Assembly (NCBI GenBank): GCA_002256425.1
Contig: NKIZ01000001.1
Coordinates: forward strand, 3,321,001 to 3,385,000
Source: Alphaproteobacteria bacterium PA2
GTDB taxonomy: Bacteria; Pseudomonadota; Alphaproteobacteria; Caulobacterales; Caulobacteraceae
Length of the DNA stretch: 64,000 bases
Direction of reading: 5' to 3'
The notes under the pieces are model-generated. The model was not told the DNA's origin, did not search any database, and was given only the letters and a program-made list of their open reading frames with translations. Positions 16,626 to 25,326 of this stretch are shown here, in pieces; positions within the stretch are counted from its first letter, which is position 1, and each line of letters starts with the position of its first letter. Position numbers and translations under genes: made by a program.

Positions 16626-18044
16626 ATGACCAAGACCTCGGCGGATCTCATCCTGGATCGCCAGCGACTCGACCTTGCCCTGACGGCGTCAGGCCTCGGC
16701 GAGTACGAATGGGATATGGTCGAACAGGTTTTCCGGATCAGCGCCCGGACGGCGGCGATCACCGGATGGTCCACGGAACCCCGCTCCACGGCGGATGAAA
16801 ACCCGCTCTTTGAACTCCTGCATCCCGAAGACCGGGAGGCAAACCGCAAGATCATCACCGAGGCCATATCCCGGACAGGCGCCTTTGAGGCCGAGTACCG
16901 ACTTCTACGCCCGGAAGCCGAGGGCGCAGTTTGGGTCCGGGCGACAGGGGTCCTGATCCGCAATGACGCCGGAAAGCCGATCGCCGTATGCGGCTTTGTT
17001 CGGGACATTTCCCGGGAGCGCATGATCGAGGACCAGAGGCGGACCCTGATGTCCGAACTGGACCACCGGGTGAAGAACGTCCTGGCGACGGTTCAGGCCC
17101 TGGCCCAGCAGACCGCCAAGCGCACCCGCTCCCTCGAGGGCTTCCTGTCCAATTTTGCGGGGCGCCTGAAATCCATGGCCGCCGCCAATGAGCTGCTGAC
17201 CGCCGCCAGGTGGCGCGGCGCAGCGATTTCCCATTTGGCCGCCGCCGAACTGGGGGGGATAGCTCCTGGCCAGACGCGGGCCGATGGCCCCGAACTCTTC
17301 CTGACCCCCCGCGCCGCCAACGCCCTGGCCTTGGCCCTTCACGAGCTGGCGACCAATGCCCTGAAGTTCGGCGCCCTTTCAACCGAGCAGGGTCGCGTGG
17401 ATCTGAAGTGGACCGAAACCCGCTCTGGCGGCTTCCGCCTGACCTGGACCGAGTCCGGCGGCCCCACCGTTCGCCAGCCTGAAAAGCTGGGCTTTGGTTC
17501 GACCCTCCTGGCCCAGGTGACCGGCCGTGAGCTGATGGGCGAGACCCATATCGAATACCGCCCCTCAGGGGTTCATGTGATCCTGACCGCCAGCGCCGCC
17601 TCCGTGGTCGGCCGGCCGGACTCGGTTCCGGCGGGCCCCAAGGCCGAGGACACCCCCAAAATTGATCCCCGCAGGATGACCCCCGGAGATCTCAAGGGCC
17701 GCAGGGTGCTGATCGTCGAGGACGCCGTCCTTCTGGCCCTGGAACTGGAAACCGGCCTGTCCGACGCCGGCGCCCATGTGATCGGCCCGGCCTATGAGCT
17801 TGAGGAAGCCCTGGCCCTGCTGGACCAGGAGATCGACGCCGCCGTGCTGGACGCCAACCTGAACGGAGAGTCTGTCATGCCCGTGGCCCAGGCCCTGGCT
17901 GAGCGGGGCGTGCCTTTCATCTTCGCCACAGGCTATGGCGACACCGGCGCCGCCCTGGCCGGCTTCAACGCCCCCATTGTCCGCAAGCCCTATGACGTGG
18001 GTCAGGTCGCGCAGGCTGTGACCGATCTGATGCAGGATTCCTGA
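16626..18044 (+). CDS. Hybrid sensor: PAS - HWE histidine kinase - receiver
   Basis: 472 residues, no membrane segments, so cytoplasmic. Residues 15-130 are a PAS/PAC domain (GEYEWDMVEQVFRISA, FVRDISRER). The H-box ELDHRVKNVLATVQALA has His147. An N-box HELATNALKFGAL lies at 239-251, and the WTE (274-276) marks the HWE class. Residues ~358-470 are a receiver with Asp409 in VLDANLNGE and a late Lys in VRKPYD. HWE kinases in alphaproteobacteria often feed light, oxygen or general stress signals. The fused receiver may be a phosphate sink. Its downstream partner is not in the window. Confidence 0.9.
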   Translation: MTKTSADLILDRQRLDLALTASGLGEYEWDMVEQVFRISARTAAITGWSTEPRSTADENPLFELLHPEDREANRKIITEAISRTGAFEAEYRLLRPEAEGAVWVRATGVLIRNDAGKPIAVCGFVRDISRERMIEDQRRTLMSELDHRVKNVLATVQALAQQTAKRTRSLEGFLSNFAGRLKSMAAANELLTAARWRGAAISHLAAAELGGIAPGQTRADGPELFLTPRAANALALALHELATNALKFGALSTEQGRVDLKWTETRSGGFRLTWTESGGPTVRQPEKLGFGSTLLAQVTGRELMGETHIEYRPSGVHVILTASAASVVGRPDSVPAGPKAEDTPKIDPRRMTPGDLKGRRVLIVEDAVLLALELETGLSDAGAHVIGPAYELEEALALLDQEIDAAVLDANLNGESVMPVAQALAERGVPFIFATGYGDTGAALAGFNAPIVRKPYDVGQVAQAVTDLMQDS

Positions 18045-18102
18045 CGACCTTTCACCGGCCGCGGTTTCCTGCGACACTGTTCCGGCTCAGGAGGCGACTG
18101 CA

Positions 18103-18276
18103 ATGTCTGACCCGACCGACGATCCCCCGGGCGAAACCCCGATGCAGAAGGCGCTGCGACTGAAGAAGGCCGCCGTCGACCAGCGTCCGAAACCGCCTCG
18201 CGGCGGACGCTTCCAGCGTGAACAGGCCGCCGCCCACGCCTCGGGCTCCAAGTCCAAGCCCTGGATGTCCCGCTGA
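18103..18276 (+). CDS. Small basic cytoplasmic protein (57 residues), unknown function
   Basis: A short gene with an excellent GGAGG box nine bases before the ATG. It reads MSDPTDDPPGETPMQKALRL at the start and ends HASGSKSKPWMSR. The middle is Lys/Arg/Pro rich (KKAAVDQRPKPPRGGRFQRE). No hydrophobic segment. I recognise the sequence type as a conserved hypothetical of alphaproteobacteria but know no function. It is 58 bases after the hybrid kinase and in the same direction, so it may share its transcript. Confidence 0.75.
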   Translation: MSDPTDDPPGETPMQKALRLKKAAVDQRPKPPRGGRFQREQAAAHASGSKSKPWMSR

Positions 18277-18288
18277 ACCCCAGGGGCT

Positions 18289-19089
18289 CTAGCCTCTGAG
18301 GAAGGCCTCGATGGCCGGCAGGGCGGCGCGGTCCTGCAGCATGAACATGTGGCCGCCCTTGAAGAACTGCAGGACCGACCCCGGAATCTGCATGGCGAGA
18401 TTCAGCTGGCTCTGGGGCGGCGCGACCCCGTCGAATTTTCCGGCGGCCAGCATGACGGGAATGGCGATCTGCGGCAGGCGATCCCAGACATCGTGGTCAG
18501 CCCGCGCCTCAAGCTGACGATGGGCGCCAATGGCCCGGTTCGGCTCGTCGGCATGGGGATCGGGCGCTGAGGACAGGGCCAGGGCCCTGGCGAAGGCTTC
18601 CGGATTGGCCGCCGCCCATTCGGGGGTCATGCGGGTGTCGCTGAAGGGCATGAGATGCCGGGCGCGGGCCTCGCCCTTCAGGTGCTCGATCTCGTGGAAG
18701 GGGAAGGACGACCCGCCCGCCCCGCCCGGCGAGGTGCAGCCCAGCACAAGCCGGCTGACCTTCTCAGGATGTCGCAGGACAAGCTCCTGGGCCACCATGC
18801 CGCCGAATGAAACGCCGATCACCTTTGCGTCGGGCCAGCCCAGATGGTCCATCAGTCCGGCGGCGTCGTCGGCATAGTCGGCCATGGTGTAGCGGATGTC
18901 CGGCTTGTCGGACTGACCCAGGCCCCGCTGGTCATAGGAGACCATGTCGAAGCCGCCAGCCAGGGGGCCGTCCATCTGGTTGGGCTTGTTGCGCAGGTCG
19001 GCGCCCGTGCCGGAAATGAACAGCAGCCGTTCTCCGGCTCCCGCACGTTCATAGTGGAGGTTCAGGCCATTGACCTTGGCTGTGGGCAT
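18289..19089 (-). CDS. Alpha/beta hydrolase
   Basis: 266 residues from the ATG at 19089. A longer frame (to 19170) would run 71 bases into marR and is rejected. The nucleophile elbow is GVSFGGMVAQE (Ser about residue 97), the oxyanion segment ISGTGADLR lies near residue 24, and a C-terminal GGHMFM supplies the His. It starts 10 bases after the MarR gene in the same direction, so the pair is probably one unit controlled by MarR. Substrate unknown. Confidence 0.85.
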   Translation of the reverse strand: MPTAKVNGLNLHYERAGAGERLLFISGTGADLRNKPNQMDGPLAGGFDMVSYDQRGLGQSDKPDIRYTMADYADDAAGLMDHLGWPDAKVIGVSFGGMVAQELVLRHPEKVSRLVLGCTSPGGAGGSSFPFHEIEHLKGEARARHLMPFSDTRMTPEWAAANPEAFARALALSSAPDPHADEPNRAIGAHRQLEARADHDVWDRLPQIAIPVMLAAGKFDGVAPPQSQLNLAMQIPGSVLQFFKGGHMFMLQDRAALPAIEAFLRG

Positions 19090-19099
19090 GGCGGTTGTC

Positions 19100-19549
19100 C
19101 TATCTGTCCTGGGCCATGATGGCGAGCAGCCGCAGAAGCTGGCCGCGGTCATCTTCGGTGAGACGCTCAAGCAGGGCTCGGGAATTTCCCAATTGGGCCT
19201 CGCGCAGTCGGGCGATCAGGGCGACGCCCTCGTCAGTCAGCCTGACCCCCATCACCCTGCGGTCCCGCTCGAGGCGGGTCCTGGCCACCAGGCCACGGGC
19301 CTCCAGCCGGTCCAGGGCGGAGGACACGGTCGAGTCCGCTGCGCCAAGGGTCTGGGCGAGGGTACGCACCGTCCAGTCGTCAGCCTCGGTCAGGACATTG
19401 AGCAGGCCGGCGTCATTGGCGTGCAGGTCGGCATAGACGCTGGAGGCCAGGAGACCTGGCTCAAGCTTGAACCGCCGCATGAGGACGCTCAGCAGGGCCG
19501 CCAGGGTATGGGCCTGTCCATCGTCCACGGGATTTTGATCACGAGTCAT
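19100..19549 (-). CDS. MarR-family transcriptional regulator
   Basis: 149 residues. Winged helix with WTVRTLAQTLGAADSTVSSALDRLEARGLV (recognition helix region, ~residues 59-88), followed by the wing RDRRVMGVRLTDEG. MarR proteins are dimeric repressors released by small ligands. The divergent intergenic region holds a 39-base palindrome, a very likely operator. Likely targets are itself, the hydrolase downstream, and the divergent aldo/keto reductase and SDR. Confidence 0.87.
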   Translation of the reverse strand: MTRDQNPVDDGQAHTLAALLSVLMRRFKLEPGLLASSVYADLHANDAGLLNVLTEADDWTVRTLAQTLGAADSTVSSALDRLEARGLVARTRLERDRRVMGVRLTDEGVALIARLREAQLGNSRALLERLTEDDRGQLLRLLAIMAQDR

Positions 19550-19613
19550 GACGGGTGGAGACTAGCCTGTCGCAATTGTGGTGTCGCCTGAGACGGCAGC
19601 CGCGAAACAATTC

Positions 19614-19652
19614 GATCAACGGATATTCCGATTGTCGGAACATCCGTTGATC
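19614..19652. promoter_or_regulatory. Long inverted repeat, probable MarR operator
   Basis: Two 18-base arms (19614-19631 and 19635-19652) match in 17 of 18 positions around a three-base centre. The left arm begins GATCAACGGAT, the right ends ATCCGTTGATC. The repeat sits between the divergent marR and aldo/keto reductase genes and overlaps the predicted -35 box of the latter, the position expected for repression. Confidence 0.7.
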
Positions 19653-19660
19653 GGTATATT
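19632..19660 (+). promoter_or_regulatory. Predicted promoter of the aldo/keto reductase-SDR operon
   Basis: TTGTCG at 19632-19637, a 17-base spacer, and TATATT at 19655-19660. A transcript starting near 19667 would have a short leader carrying TGGAGG before the GTG at 19684. The -35 lies inside the palindrome, so operator binding would block polymerase. Confidence 0.5.
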
Positions 19661-19683
19661 ATGCAGATGATGGAGGATGCGTC

Positions 19684-20655
19684 GTGAACTACGGGAAACT
19701 GGGCGAACTCGGATCCGTCAGCCGCCTGACCCTTGGCGGCGGCGGCATTGGTCAGGTCTGGGGTCCGACCAGCCACGAGGAAGCCGCTGCGACCCTGCGC
19801 GCCGCAGTAGAGGGCGGGATCGACCTGATCGATACTGCCCCCATGTATCTGAACTGTGAGGCCATATTCGGCGAGACCTTTGAAGGCGCCTTGCCGGCCC
19901 ATGTCCGCGTCACCAGCAAATGCGATCTGGGCACGCCGCCCGTGGGCCAGGCCGCCAGCCTGCTGGAAGCCTCGGTCCTCAGATCCCTGGCCACCATGCG
20001 GCTGGAGCGGTTCGACCTGCTCTTCCTGCATTCGAGCATCGCCCCCGAAGGCTATGCCTATGCCCACGGGGATTCCCGGCGGGACAAGTTCTCCACCCGG
20101 TGGGACCTCTATGTCGATGAAGTCGTTCCGGCCCTTGAGGGTCTGAAATCAAAGGGGCTGATCCGAGCCTGGGGCATTACCGGAATCGGCGTGCCACAGA
20201 CCGTTCTTCAGGCCCTGGATCATGCGACCAGACCCCAGGCGGTGCAGGTCATCGCCAATCTGATGGATTCCGCCGGCGGTATCCGCCGGTTTGCGGAGCC
20301 CGCGGCGCCCAGGACCATACTGGCCAAGGCGAAGGAAAACGGCGTGCCGGTCCTGGGCATTCGCGCCGTTCAGGCCGGCGCCCTGACTGCCGAGCTGGAC
20401 CGGGACCTGTCGCCAAACCACCCGGATCGTAAAGACTTTGAACGGGCGCAGGGCTACCGCGACCTTTGCCGGACCTGGGGCGAGGACCCCGCGGACATCG
20501 CCCACAGATACGCCCTGTCCATGGATGGGGTCGACACCCTGATCCTCGGGGTCAAGAACCGGGATGAGCTTGCCAGGACGCTGAAGGCTGAGGCCGCAGG
20601 GCGCCTGGACCCCGCACAGATTGCAGCCATTGATCAACTGGGACTTCGGACATGA
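19684..20655 (+). CDS. Aldo/keto reductase
   Basis: 323 residues from a GTG with GGAGG upstream. TIM-barrel NADPH oxidoreductase. The catalytic set is visible: Asp50 and Tyr55 in LIDTAPMY, Lys79 in VTSKCDL, His116 in FLHSS. Cofactor-loop region GVKNRDELARTL lies near the C-terminus. It overlaps the following SDR by ATGA, so two reductases are made together, probably for detoxification or turnover of a carbonyl compound sensed by MarR. Substrate unknown. Confidence 0.87.
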   Translation: MNYGKLGELGSVSRLTLGGGGIGQVWGPTSHEEAAATLRAAVEGGIDLIDTAPMYLNCEAIFGETFEGALPAHVRVTSKCDLGTPPVGQAASLLEASVLRSLATMRLERFDLLFLHSSIAPEGYAYAHGDSRRDKFSTRWDLYVDEVVPALEGLKSKGLIRAWGITGIGVPQTVLQALDHATRPQAVQVIANLMDSAGGIRRFAEPAAPRTILAKAKENGVPVLGIRAVQAGALTAELDRDLSPNHPDRKDFERAQGYRDLCRTWGEDPADIAHRYALSMDGVDTLILGVKNRDELARTLKAEAAGRLDPAQIAAIDQLGLRT

Positions 20656-21503
20656 AGAGCGTTGTCGTTACAGGTGTTTCCACCGGCATTGGCTGGGGCG
20701 CCGCCAAGGTCCTCATCCAGAAGGGCTTTCGGGTCTTTGGAAGCGTGCGCAAACAGTCAGACGCTGACCGCCTGAGCCAGGAGTTCGGGCCGAACTTCGT
20801 GCCCCTGATCTTCGACGTGACGGACGAGAAGGCTGTCCGCAAGGCCGCCGCCCAGGTGGAGAAGGCGCTGCAGGGCCAGACCCTGGCGGGCCTGGTGAAC
20901 AATGCCGGCGTCGCTGTGGCCGGCCCCCTGCTTGAGCTGCCCATCGCCGAGTTCCGCCAGCAGATCGAGGTCAATCTGACCGGCGTGGTCATAGTCACCC
21001 AGGCCTTCGCCCCCCTGCTGGCGGCGAGCCCGGACCGCAAGGGCGCCCCGGGCAGGGTGGTCAACATCAGCTCGGTTGGCGGACGGAACGGCAATCCCTT
21101 CCTGGGCCCCTATGTCGCCTCGAAATTCGCCATTGAGGGCCTTTCGGAATCCCTGCGCCGCGAGCTCCTGCTTCTGGGGGTCGATGTGATCATTGTGGCC
21201 CCCGGCGCCGTGGCGACCGCCATCTGGGGCAAGGCCAAGGACGATGATCTGGTCCCCTATGAAAAGAGCGTTTTCTACCCCGCCCTTCTGAAGGTCTTTG
21301 CCTATATGAAGGCCAATGGCGCCAAGGGGCTGCCGGCTGAAGAACTGGGTGAGCTGGTGGCCAGGGTGCTGACCATTGCAAAGCCAAGAGTGCGCTACAC
21401 CATAGCGCCGGACGCGCTGCAGACCTTCATGCTGGCCCATCTTCCCCGGCGGATTGTGGACCGGTTGATCGGCGGCCAGCTGGGCCTGCTGCCCAAGGGC
21501 TAG
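20652..21503 (+). CDS. Short-chain dehydrogenase/reductase
   Basis: 283 residues, Rossmann fold. Cofactor motif TGVSTGIG at the N-terminus, NNAG at about residue 86, catalytic Ser in NISSVGG and Tyr-x-x-x-Lys in YVASK. The C-terminal extension (after residue 195) is longer than in classical SDRs and resembles retinol dehydrogenase-like members. It is translationally coupled to the aldo/keto reductase. Confidence 0.87.
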   Translation: MKSVVVTGVSTGIGWGAAKVLIQKGFRVFGSVRKQSDADRLSQEFGPNFVPLIFDVTDEKAVRKAAAQVEKALQGQTLAGLVNNAGVAVAGPLLELPIAEFRQQIEVNLTGVVIVTQAFAPLLAASPDRKGAPGRVVNISSVGGRNGNPFLGPYVASKFAIEGLSESLRRELLLLGVDVIIVAPGAVATAIWGKAKDDDLVPYEKSVFYPALLKVFAYMKANGAKGLPAEELGELVARVLTIAKPRVRYTIAPDALQTFMLAHLPRRIVDRLIGGQLGLLPKG

Positions 21504-21530
21504 TGGAGCAAATCTGACATTCGCCTCCCG

Positions 21531-21577
21531 TCCGACATTGGCTCGGGGGGTTGTATCAAGAAGATGCCAATGTCGGA
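21531..21577. terminator. Inverted repeat between convergent genes
   Basis: Perfect 12-base arms (TCCGACATTGGC at 21531-21542 and its complement at 21566-21577) around 23 bases. It lies between the SDR stop and the cupin stop. There is no T-run, so it could work as a bidirectional stop or RNA-stabilising hairpin, or be a site for a protein. A related 'TCTGACATTCGC' lies just upstream at 21513. Confidence 0.4.
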
Positions 21578-21586
21578 GTCAGACCA

Positions 21587-22066
21587 CTAGGTCCTGTGGA
21601 TGGGGTCGATCCAGGCGACCCCTTCCGGCTTTTCCACGGGCTCGATATCGAGATTGACCACCACCGCCTCATTGTCGCTGCGGACCAGAACACAGCTCAG
21701 CGGTTCTGTGTCCGAGGCGTTGATCTCCTGGTGAGGCACATAGGGCGGGACATAGATGAAGTCCCCGGGCCCGGCCTCTGCGGTGAATTCAAGGTTTTCG
21801 CCCCAGCGCATCCGCGCCCGTCCGGAGACAACATAGATCACGCTCTCAAGGGGGCCATGATGGTGCGCGCCGGTCTTGGCGTGGGGGTGGATGTGCACGG
21901 TCCCGGCCCACAGCTTCTGGGCGCCGACCCGGGCGAAGTTCACTGCCGCCGCCCGGTCCATGCCAGGGGTCTGCGGCGTATTGCTGTCCAGCTGACCGGC
22001 AGGAACCACCCGGACGCCGCTGTGTTTCCAGCCGTCGTCAGGCGTCGATTGAGACTGGTCAGTCAT
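21587..22066 (-). CDS. Cupin-domain protein
   Basis: About 159 residues from the ATG at 22066, which has GGGG at six bases; an ATG at 22075 and a far upstream start at 22147 are also in frame. Single-domain cupin: GAHHHGPLESVIYVVSGRA carries the three metal-binding His and the Glu of cupin motif 1, and FIYVPPYVPHQEIN carries the His of motif 2. Probably a metal-dependent dioxygenase- or binding-type cupin; no specific reaction can be given. Confidence 0.8.
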   Translation of the reverse strand: MTDQSQSTPDDGWKHSGVRVVPAGQLDSNTPQTPGMDRAAAVNFARVGAQKLWAGTVHIHPHAKTGAHHHGPLESVIYVVSGRARMRWGENLEFTAEAGPGDFIYVPPYVPHQEINASDTEPLSCVLVRSDNEAVVVNLDIEPVEKPEGVAWIDPIHRT

Positions 22067-22228
22067 GGTGGTCATCCCCAGCGGAAGTTCAGCCCCAAGC
22101 ATCGCGCAAACTTCGCCGCCGACAAGCAGGAATTCCGGAAGGCTCAATCTATGCGGCAGGGGCCCCGGCGCTGCACCTGACGTAAACTTTATCGGTCTCT
22201 TTACCTAAAGCCGGGAGACTGATCGACC

Positions 22229-23926
22229 ATGAGCATCTCACCGGCGTTCAACGCCAATCCCGCGGCCCAGGATCGCCTGATCGACCCAGATCAGGGACCA
22301 CAGCGCTATCTCAACGCCGATCAGCGCGACGGCGCGACGGTCGATGGAAAGCCCAGCCTGACCATTGACCAGGCGGCCACGCGACTGAATGGCGGTGAGC
22401 CCGGCTGGAACGCCGACATGGGCACCGGCTTTACGGTCACCTATGCCTACCGCGCCAGCGAGCCGGGAACCTATCCATCGGACATTTCAGGGTTCACGCG
22501 CTTCACCGTCGCCCAGATCAACCAGACGGAACTGGCGCTCAAGGCCTGGTCGGACGTGGCCAATATCCACTTCGTGCGGGTCGGCACAGGCGCCAGCGGC
22601 GACGCCGCCTATTCCGACAGCGCCTCCATGCTGATCGGCAACTACTCTGCAGGGGAGGATGGCGCCGCCGCCTTCGCCTACTATCCGGGGAATCTGAGCT
22701 TTTCCTCCACCTCTGGCGACCTCTGGGTCAACAGCACCATCAGCTACAACCAGACTCCGACGGTCGGCGGCTATGGCGGCCTGGTGCTGATTCATGAGCT
22801 TGGGCACGCCATCGGTCTTGGACACCCCAGCAACTATGACGCCTCCACCAACGCGACACCGACCTATGTCGACGATGCGGAATATTATGAGGACAGCCGC
22901 CAGTACACGGTGATGAGTTATTTCGCCGGGGCCAATACGGGCGCCAACCTGCCAGGCTATTCGGCCGCCCCCCTGCTCGATGACATTGCTGCCATCCAGC
23001 AGATCTATGGCGCCAACATGACAACCCGGACCGGCAATACGGTCTATGGATTCAACTCCAATGCAGACCGTCCGTGGTTCGTTCTGGCGACAAACAGCTC
23101 ACCGGCCCAGTTCGCCGTGTGGGACGCCGGCGGGACCGACACTTTCGATTTCTCGGAGTACTTCGCCAATCAGGTGATCGACCTTCGCCCGGGCTTCTTC
23201 TCTGATGTCGGCGGCTATTCCGGCAATGTCGTCATCGCCATCGGCACAGATATTGAAAACGCCAGGGGCGGCTATGGCGCTGACAGCATCACCGGCAATG
23301 GCCTGAACAATTCGCTCAACGGCCTGACCGGCGCGGACACCATCTATGGCGGTGATGGCAATGACTCGATCTACGGCAGTGAGGGTAACAGCTATCTGCG
23401 CGGGGACGGCGGCAATGACATCATCCAGGGCAGCCTGGATTTCGACGACATCAACGGCAATATGGGCAATGACACCTGCTATGGCGGGGACGGCAATGAC
23501 TGGGTCGTCGGGGGCAAGGACAATGACCTGCTCTACGGCGAGAATGGCGGCGACGTCATCTATGGCAATCTGGGCGACGACACCTGTCTCGGAGGACAGG
23601 GCGCAGACCTGATGCGCGGCGGCCAGGGCAATGACAGTCTTTCCGGCAGCGCTGACAATGACTGGCTCTCCGGCGACCGGGGCGATGACACCGTGGTCGG
23701 CGGCCCCGGAGCAGACACCTTCCACAGCTTTGGCGACGCCGGAATTGACCGGATCGTCGACTTCAGCCGGGCCGAGGGCGACAAGATCGCCCTGGATGTG
23801 GGGACAACCTACACCATTGCGCAGGTCGGCGCTGACACGGTCATCACCATGGGCGGCGGCGGACAGCTTATCCTTGTGGGGGTCCAGTCCACGGCCCTGA
23901 CCGGGGCCTGGCTGTCCTTCATCTAG
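22229..23926 (+). CDS. Serralysin-like RTX metalloprotease (peptidase M10 family)
   Basis: 565 residues. Zinc site HELGHAIGLGH (His189, Glu190, His193, His199) and Met-turn YTVMSYF (Met229) define a metzincin. Residues ~345-500 hold about ten GGxGxDxxx calcium-binding repeats forming a beta-roll. The last ~60 residues form the C-terminal domain used as a type I secretion signal. There is no N-terminal signal peptide, as expected for export by an ABC/MFP/OMF system; that system is not in this window. An extracellular calcium-dependent protease is the likely product. Confidence 0.92.
   Translation: MSISPAFNANPAAQDRLIDPDQGPQRYLNADQRDGATVDGKPSLTIDQAATRLNGGEPGWNADMGTGFTVTYAYRASEPGTYPSDISGFTRFTVAQINQTELALKAWSDVANIHFVRVGTGASGDAAYSDSASMLIGNYSAGEDGAAAFAYYPGNLSFSSTSGDLWVNSTISYNQTPTVGGYGGLVLIHELGHAIGLGHPSNYDASTNATPTYVDDAEYYEDSRQYTVMSYFAGANTGANLPGYSAAPLLDDIAAIQQIYGANMTTRTGNTVYGFNSNADRPWFVLATNSSPAQFAVWDAGGTDTFDFSEYFANQVIDLRPGFFSDVGGYSGNVVIAIGTDIENARGGYGADSITGNGLNNSLNGLTGADTIYGGDGNDSIYGSEGNSYLRGDGGNDIIQGSLDFDDINGNMGNDTCYGGDGNDWVVGGKDNDLLYGENGGDVIYGNLGDDTCLGGQGADLMRGGQGNDSLSGSADNDWLSGDRGDDTVVGGPGADTFHSFGDAGIDRIVDFSRAEGDKIALDVGTTYTIAQVGADTVITMGGGGQLILVGVQSTALTGAWLSFI
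23267..23724 (+). repeat. RTX nonapeptide repeat block within the metalloprotease gene
   Basis: Imperfect 27-base units encoding GGxGxDxxx, with clear copies such as GGYGADSIT, GGDGNDSIY, GGDGNDWVV, GGQGNDSLS and GGPGADTF. They are coding repeats that bind calcium, not a CRISPR array. Confidence 0.85.
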
Positions 23927-24645
23927 CTGGCGGCGCGACGCTCGCGCTTGCGGGCGAACATGGCGGCGTCGGCCTGGGCCAGCAGGGCTTCAGGCTCGAG
24001 GTCTGCGGAAATCTCCGTCACGCCATAGGAAATGTGCAGGGGCGCCGACCAGTCGCCGAAGCGGATCGGGCTGTTTTCAATGGCCTGGGCAAGGGACCTG
24101 GCCTTGACCTCGGCGGTGGCGAGATCGGCCTGGACCAGGATCACCGCGAACTCGTCTCCGCCCATGCGCGCAACCAGGTCGCTCTCACGGACACTGCCGG
24201 CCAGGCGCTGGGCCACCGCCTGCAGGGCGGCGTCTCCGGCGGCATGGCCGAAGCGTTCATTGACGTTCCTGAAGTCGTCCAGATCGAAATAGACCAGGCT
24301 GGCCGGCGAACCATAGCGCTGGGCGAAGGTGCGGATCCGGCCCAGTTCCCGCATGAAGGCCCGACGGTTGAGGGCAGGGGTCAGGGGATCGCGATCCGCC
24401 AGTTCCTCGACCTCGGCCAGACGCACCTTGAGGCGGGAGACCTCGCCGCGCAGGTCATCCACTTCGGTCAGCAGGGTCTTGATGGCGCCCTGGACAGCCG
24501 GGGTCAGGTCTGCCTCGGTCAGACCCAGAAAGGCGGTCTTGTCCGTCGGCGGGGCGACGCTCGACGTCGCATAGGCGCCGGCCTGGGCCAGGGCGCGCTT
24601 GCGGATCGTCGAAAACGGTTCGTTTCGGGCGCCAGAGACCTTCAT
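23923..24645 (-). CDS. GGDEF-domain diguanylate cyclase
   Basis: 240 residues. An N-terminal ~75 residues end in a short coiled coil ([20 protein letters not shown]), then the cyclase domain opens with [14 protein letters not shown]. The active-site motif is intact: RMGGDEFAV near residue 162. Makes cyclic di-GMP from GTP. No sensor or membrane segment is seen; the N-terminal region is unrecognised. No canonical RxxD inhibitory site is obvious just before the GGDEF. Its 3' end overlaps the protease gene by four bases. Confidence 0.88.
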   Translation of the reverse strand: MKVSGARNEPFSTIRKRALAQAGAYATSSVAPPTDKTAFLGLTEADLTPAVQGAIKTLLTEVDDLRGEVSRLKVRLAEVEELADRDPLTPALNRRAFMRELGRIRTFAQRYGSPASLVYFDLDDFRNVNERFGHAAGDAALQAVAQRLAGSVRESDLVARMGGDEFAVILVQADLATAEVKARSLAQAIENSPIRFGDWSAPLHISYGVTEISADLEPEALLAQADAAMFARKRERRAAS

Positions 24646-24746
24646 TCAACCCATCCAGAATCAGCAATCATCTTGCTGTTTTGCGAATCCTAACCCTCAT
24701 CGGTTGCTCACGCAAAGTCGGCGCCTATACTCCGCCGCTTTCCGCC

Positions 24747-24795
24747 AGAGCGTTTTCGGAAAACCGGCTCCCGGTTTTCGGTTCGAAAAGTGCTC
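24747..24795. repeat. Palindromic intergenic repeat (REP-like) upstream of purE
   Basis: The stretch begins AGAGCGTTTTCGGAAAACCGG and ends TTCGAAAAGTGCTC, with an inner perfect stem GAAAACCGG-CTC-CCGGTTTTC and outer arms that also pair. Alphaproteobacterial chromosomes carry many dispersed palindromes opening with 'AGAGCGTTTT'; I recognise the type but could not count copies, as only this one is in the window. Confidence 0.6.
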
Positions 24796-24823
24796 CGGCC
24801 TCTTGAATCAGGGCCTGCACGTC

Positions 24824-25318
24824 ATGAGCGCTTCGCCTGCGCCTGTCGCCATCATCATGGGTAGCCGGTCTGACTGGCCAACCCTGAAGGGCGCAGCCGA
24901 CAACCTGACCGCCCTCGGCGTAGCCTGGGAAGCCAAGGTGGTCTCCGCCCACCGGACCCCGGACCGCATGTACGCCTTCGCCAAGGGCGCCAAGGCGGCG
25001 GGGTTCAAGGTGATCATCGCCGGCGCCGGGGGCGCAGCCCACCTGCCAGGCATGACCGCCTCCCTGACGGAACTGCCGGTCCTGGGTGTGCCAGTGGAGT
25101 CCAGGGCCCTGAAGGGCATGGACAGCCTTCTGTCCATCGTCCAGATGCCGGCCGGCATTCCGGTCGCGACCCTGGCCATCGGTGAGGCGGGCGCGAAGAA
25201 TGCCGGTCTGCTCGCCGCCCAGATCCTGGCCCTTGAGGACCCTGCCCTCGCCCAGCGCCTTGCAGACTACCGGGCCGCCCTGACCGCCAGCGTGGCCGAG
25301 TCGGTGGAAGACGCCTGA
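24824..25318 (+). CDS. purE: N5-carboxyaminoimidazole ribonucleotide mutase PurE
   Basis: 164 residues from the ATG at 24824 (longer frame upstream rejected: it would cross the repeat). Class I PurE moves the carboxylate of N5-CAIR to C4 in purine synthesis. Conserved segments: [21 protein letters not shown] and [14 protein letters not shown], which hold the substrate phosphate and the catalytic His. Directly followed by purK, the preceding enzyme in the pathway. Confidence 0.94.
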   Translation: MSASPAPVAIIMGSRSDWPTLKGAADNLTALGVAWEAKVVSAHRTPDRMYAFAKGAKAAGFKVIIAGAGGAAHLPGMTASLTELPVLGVPVESRALKGMDSLLSIVQMPAGIPVATLAIGEAGAKNAGLLAAQILALEDPALAQRLADYRAALTASVAESVEDA

Positions 25319-25326
25319 ACCTGGTG

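Noticed and set aside
23267..23724. CRISPR-like regular repeats
   Set aside because: The 27-base units encode GGxGxDxxx RTX repeats in frame with a metalloprotease; units are degenerate and there are no spacers.
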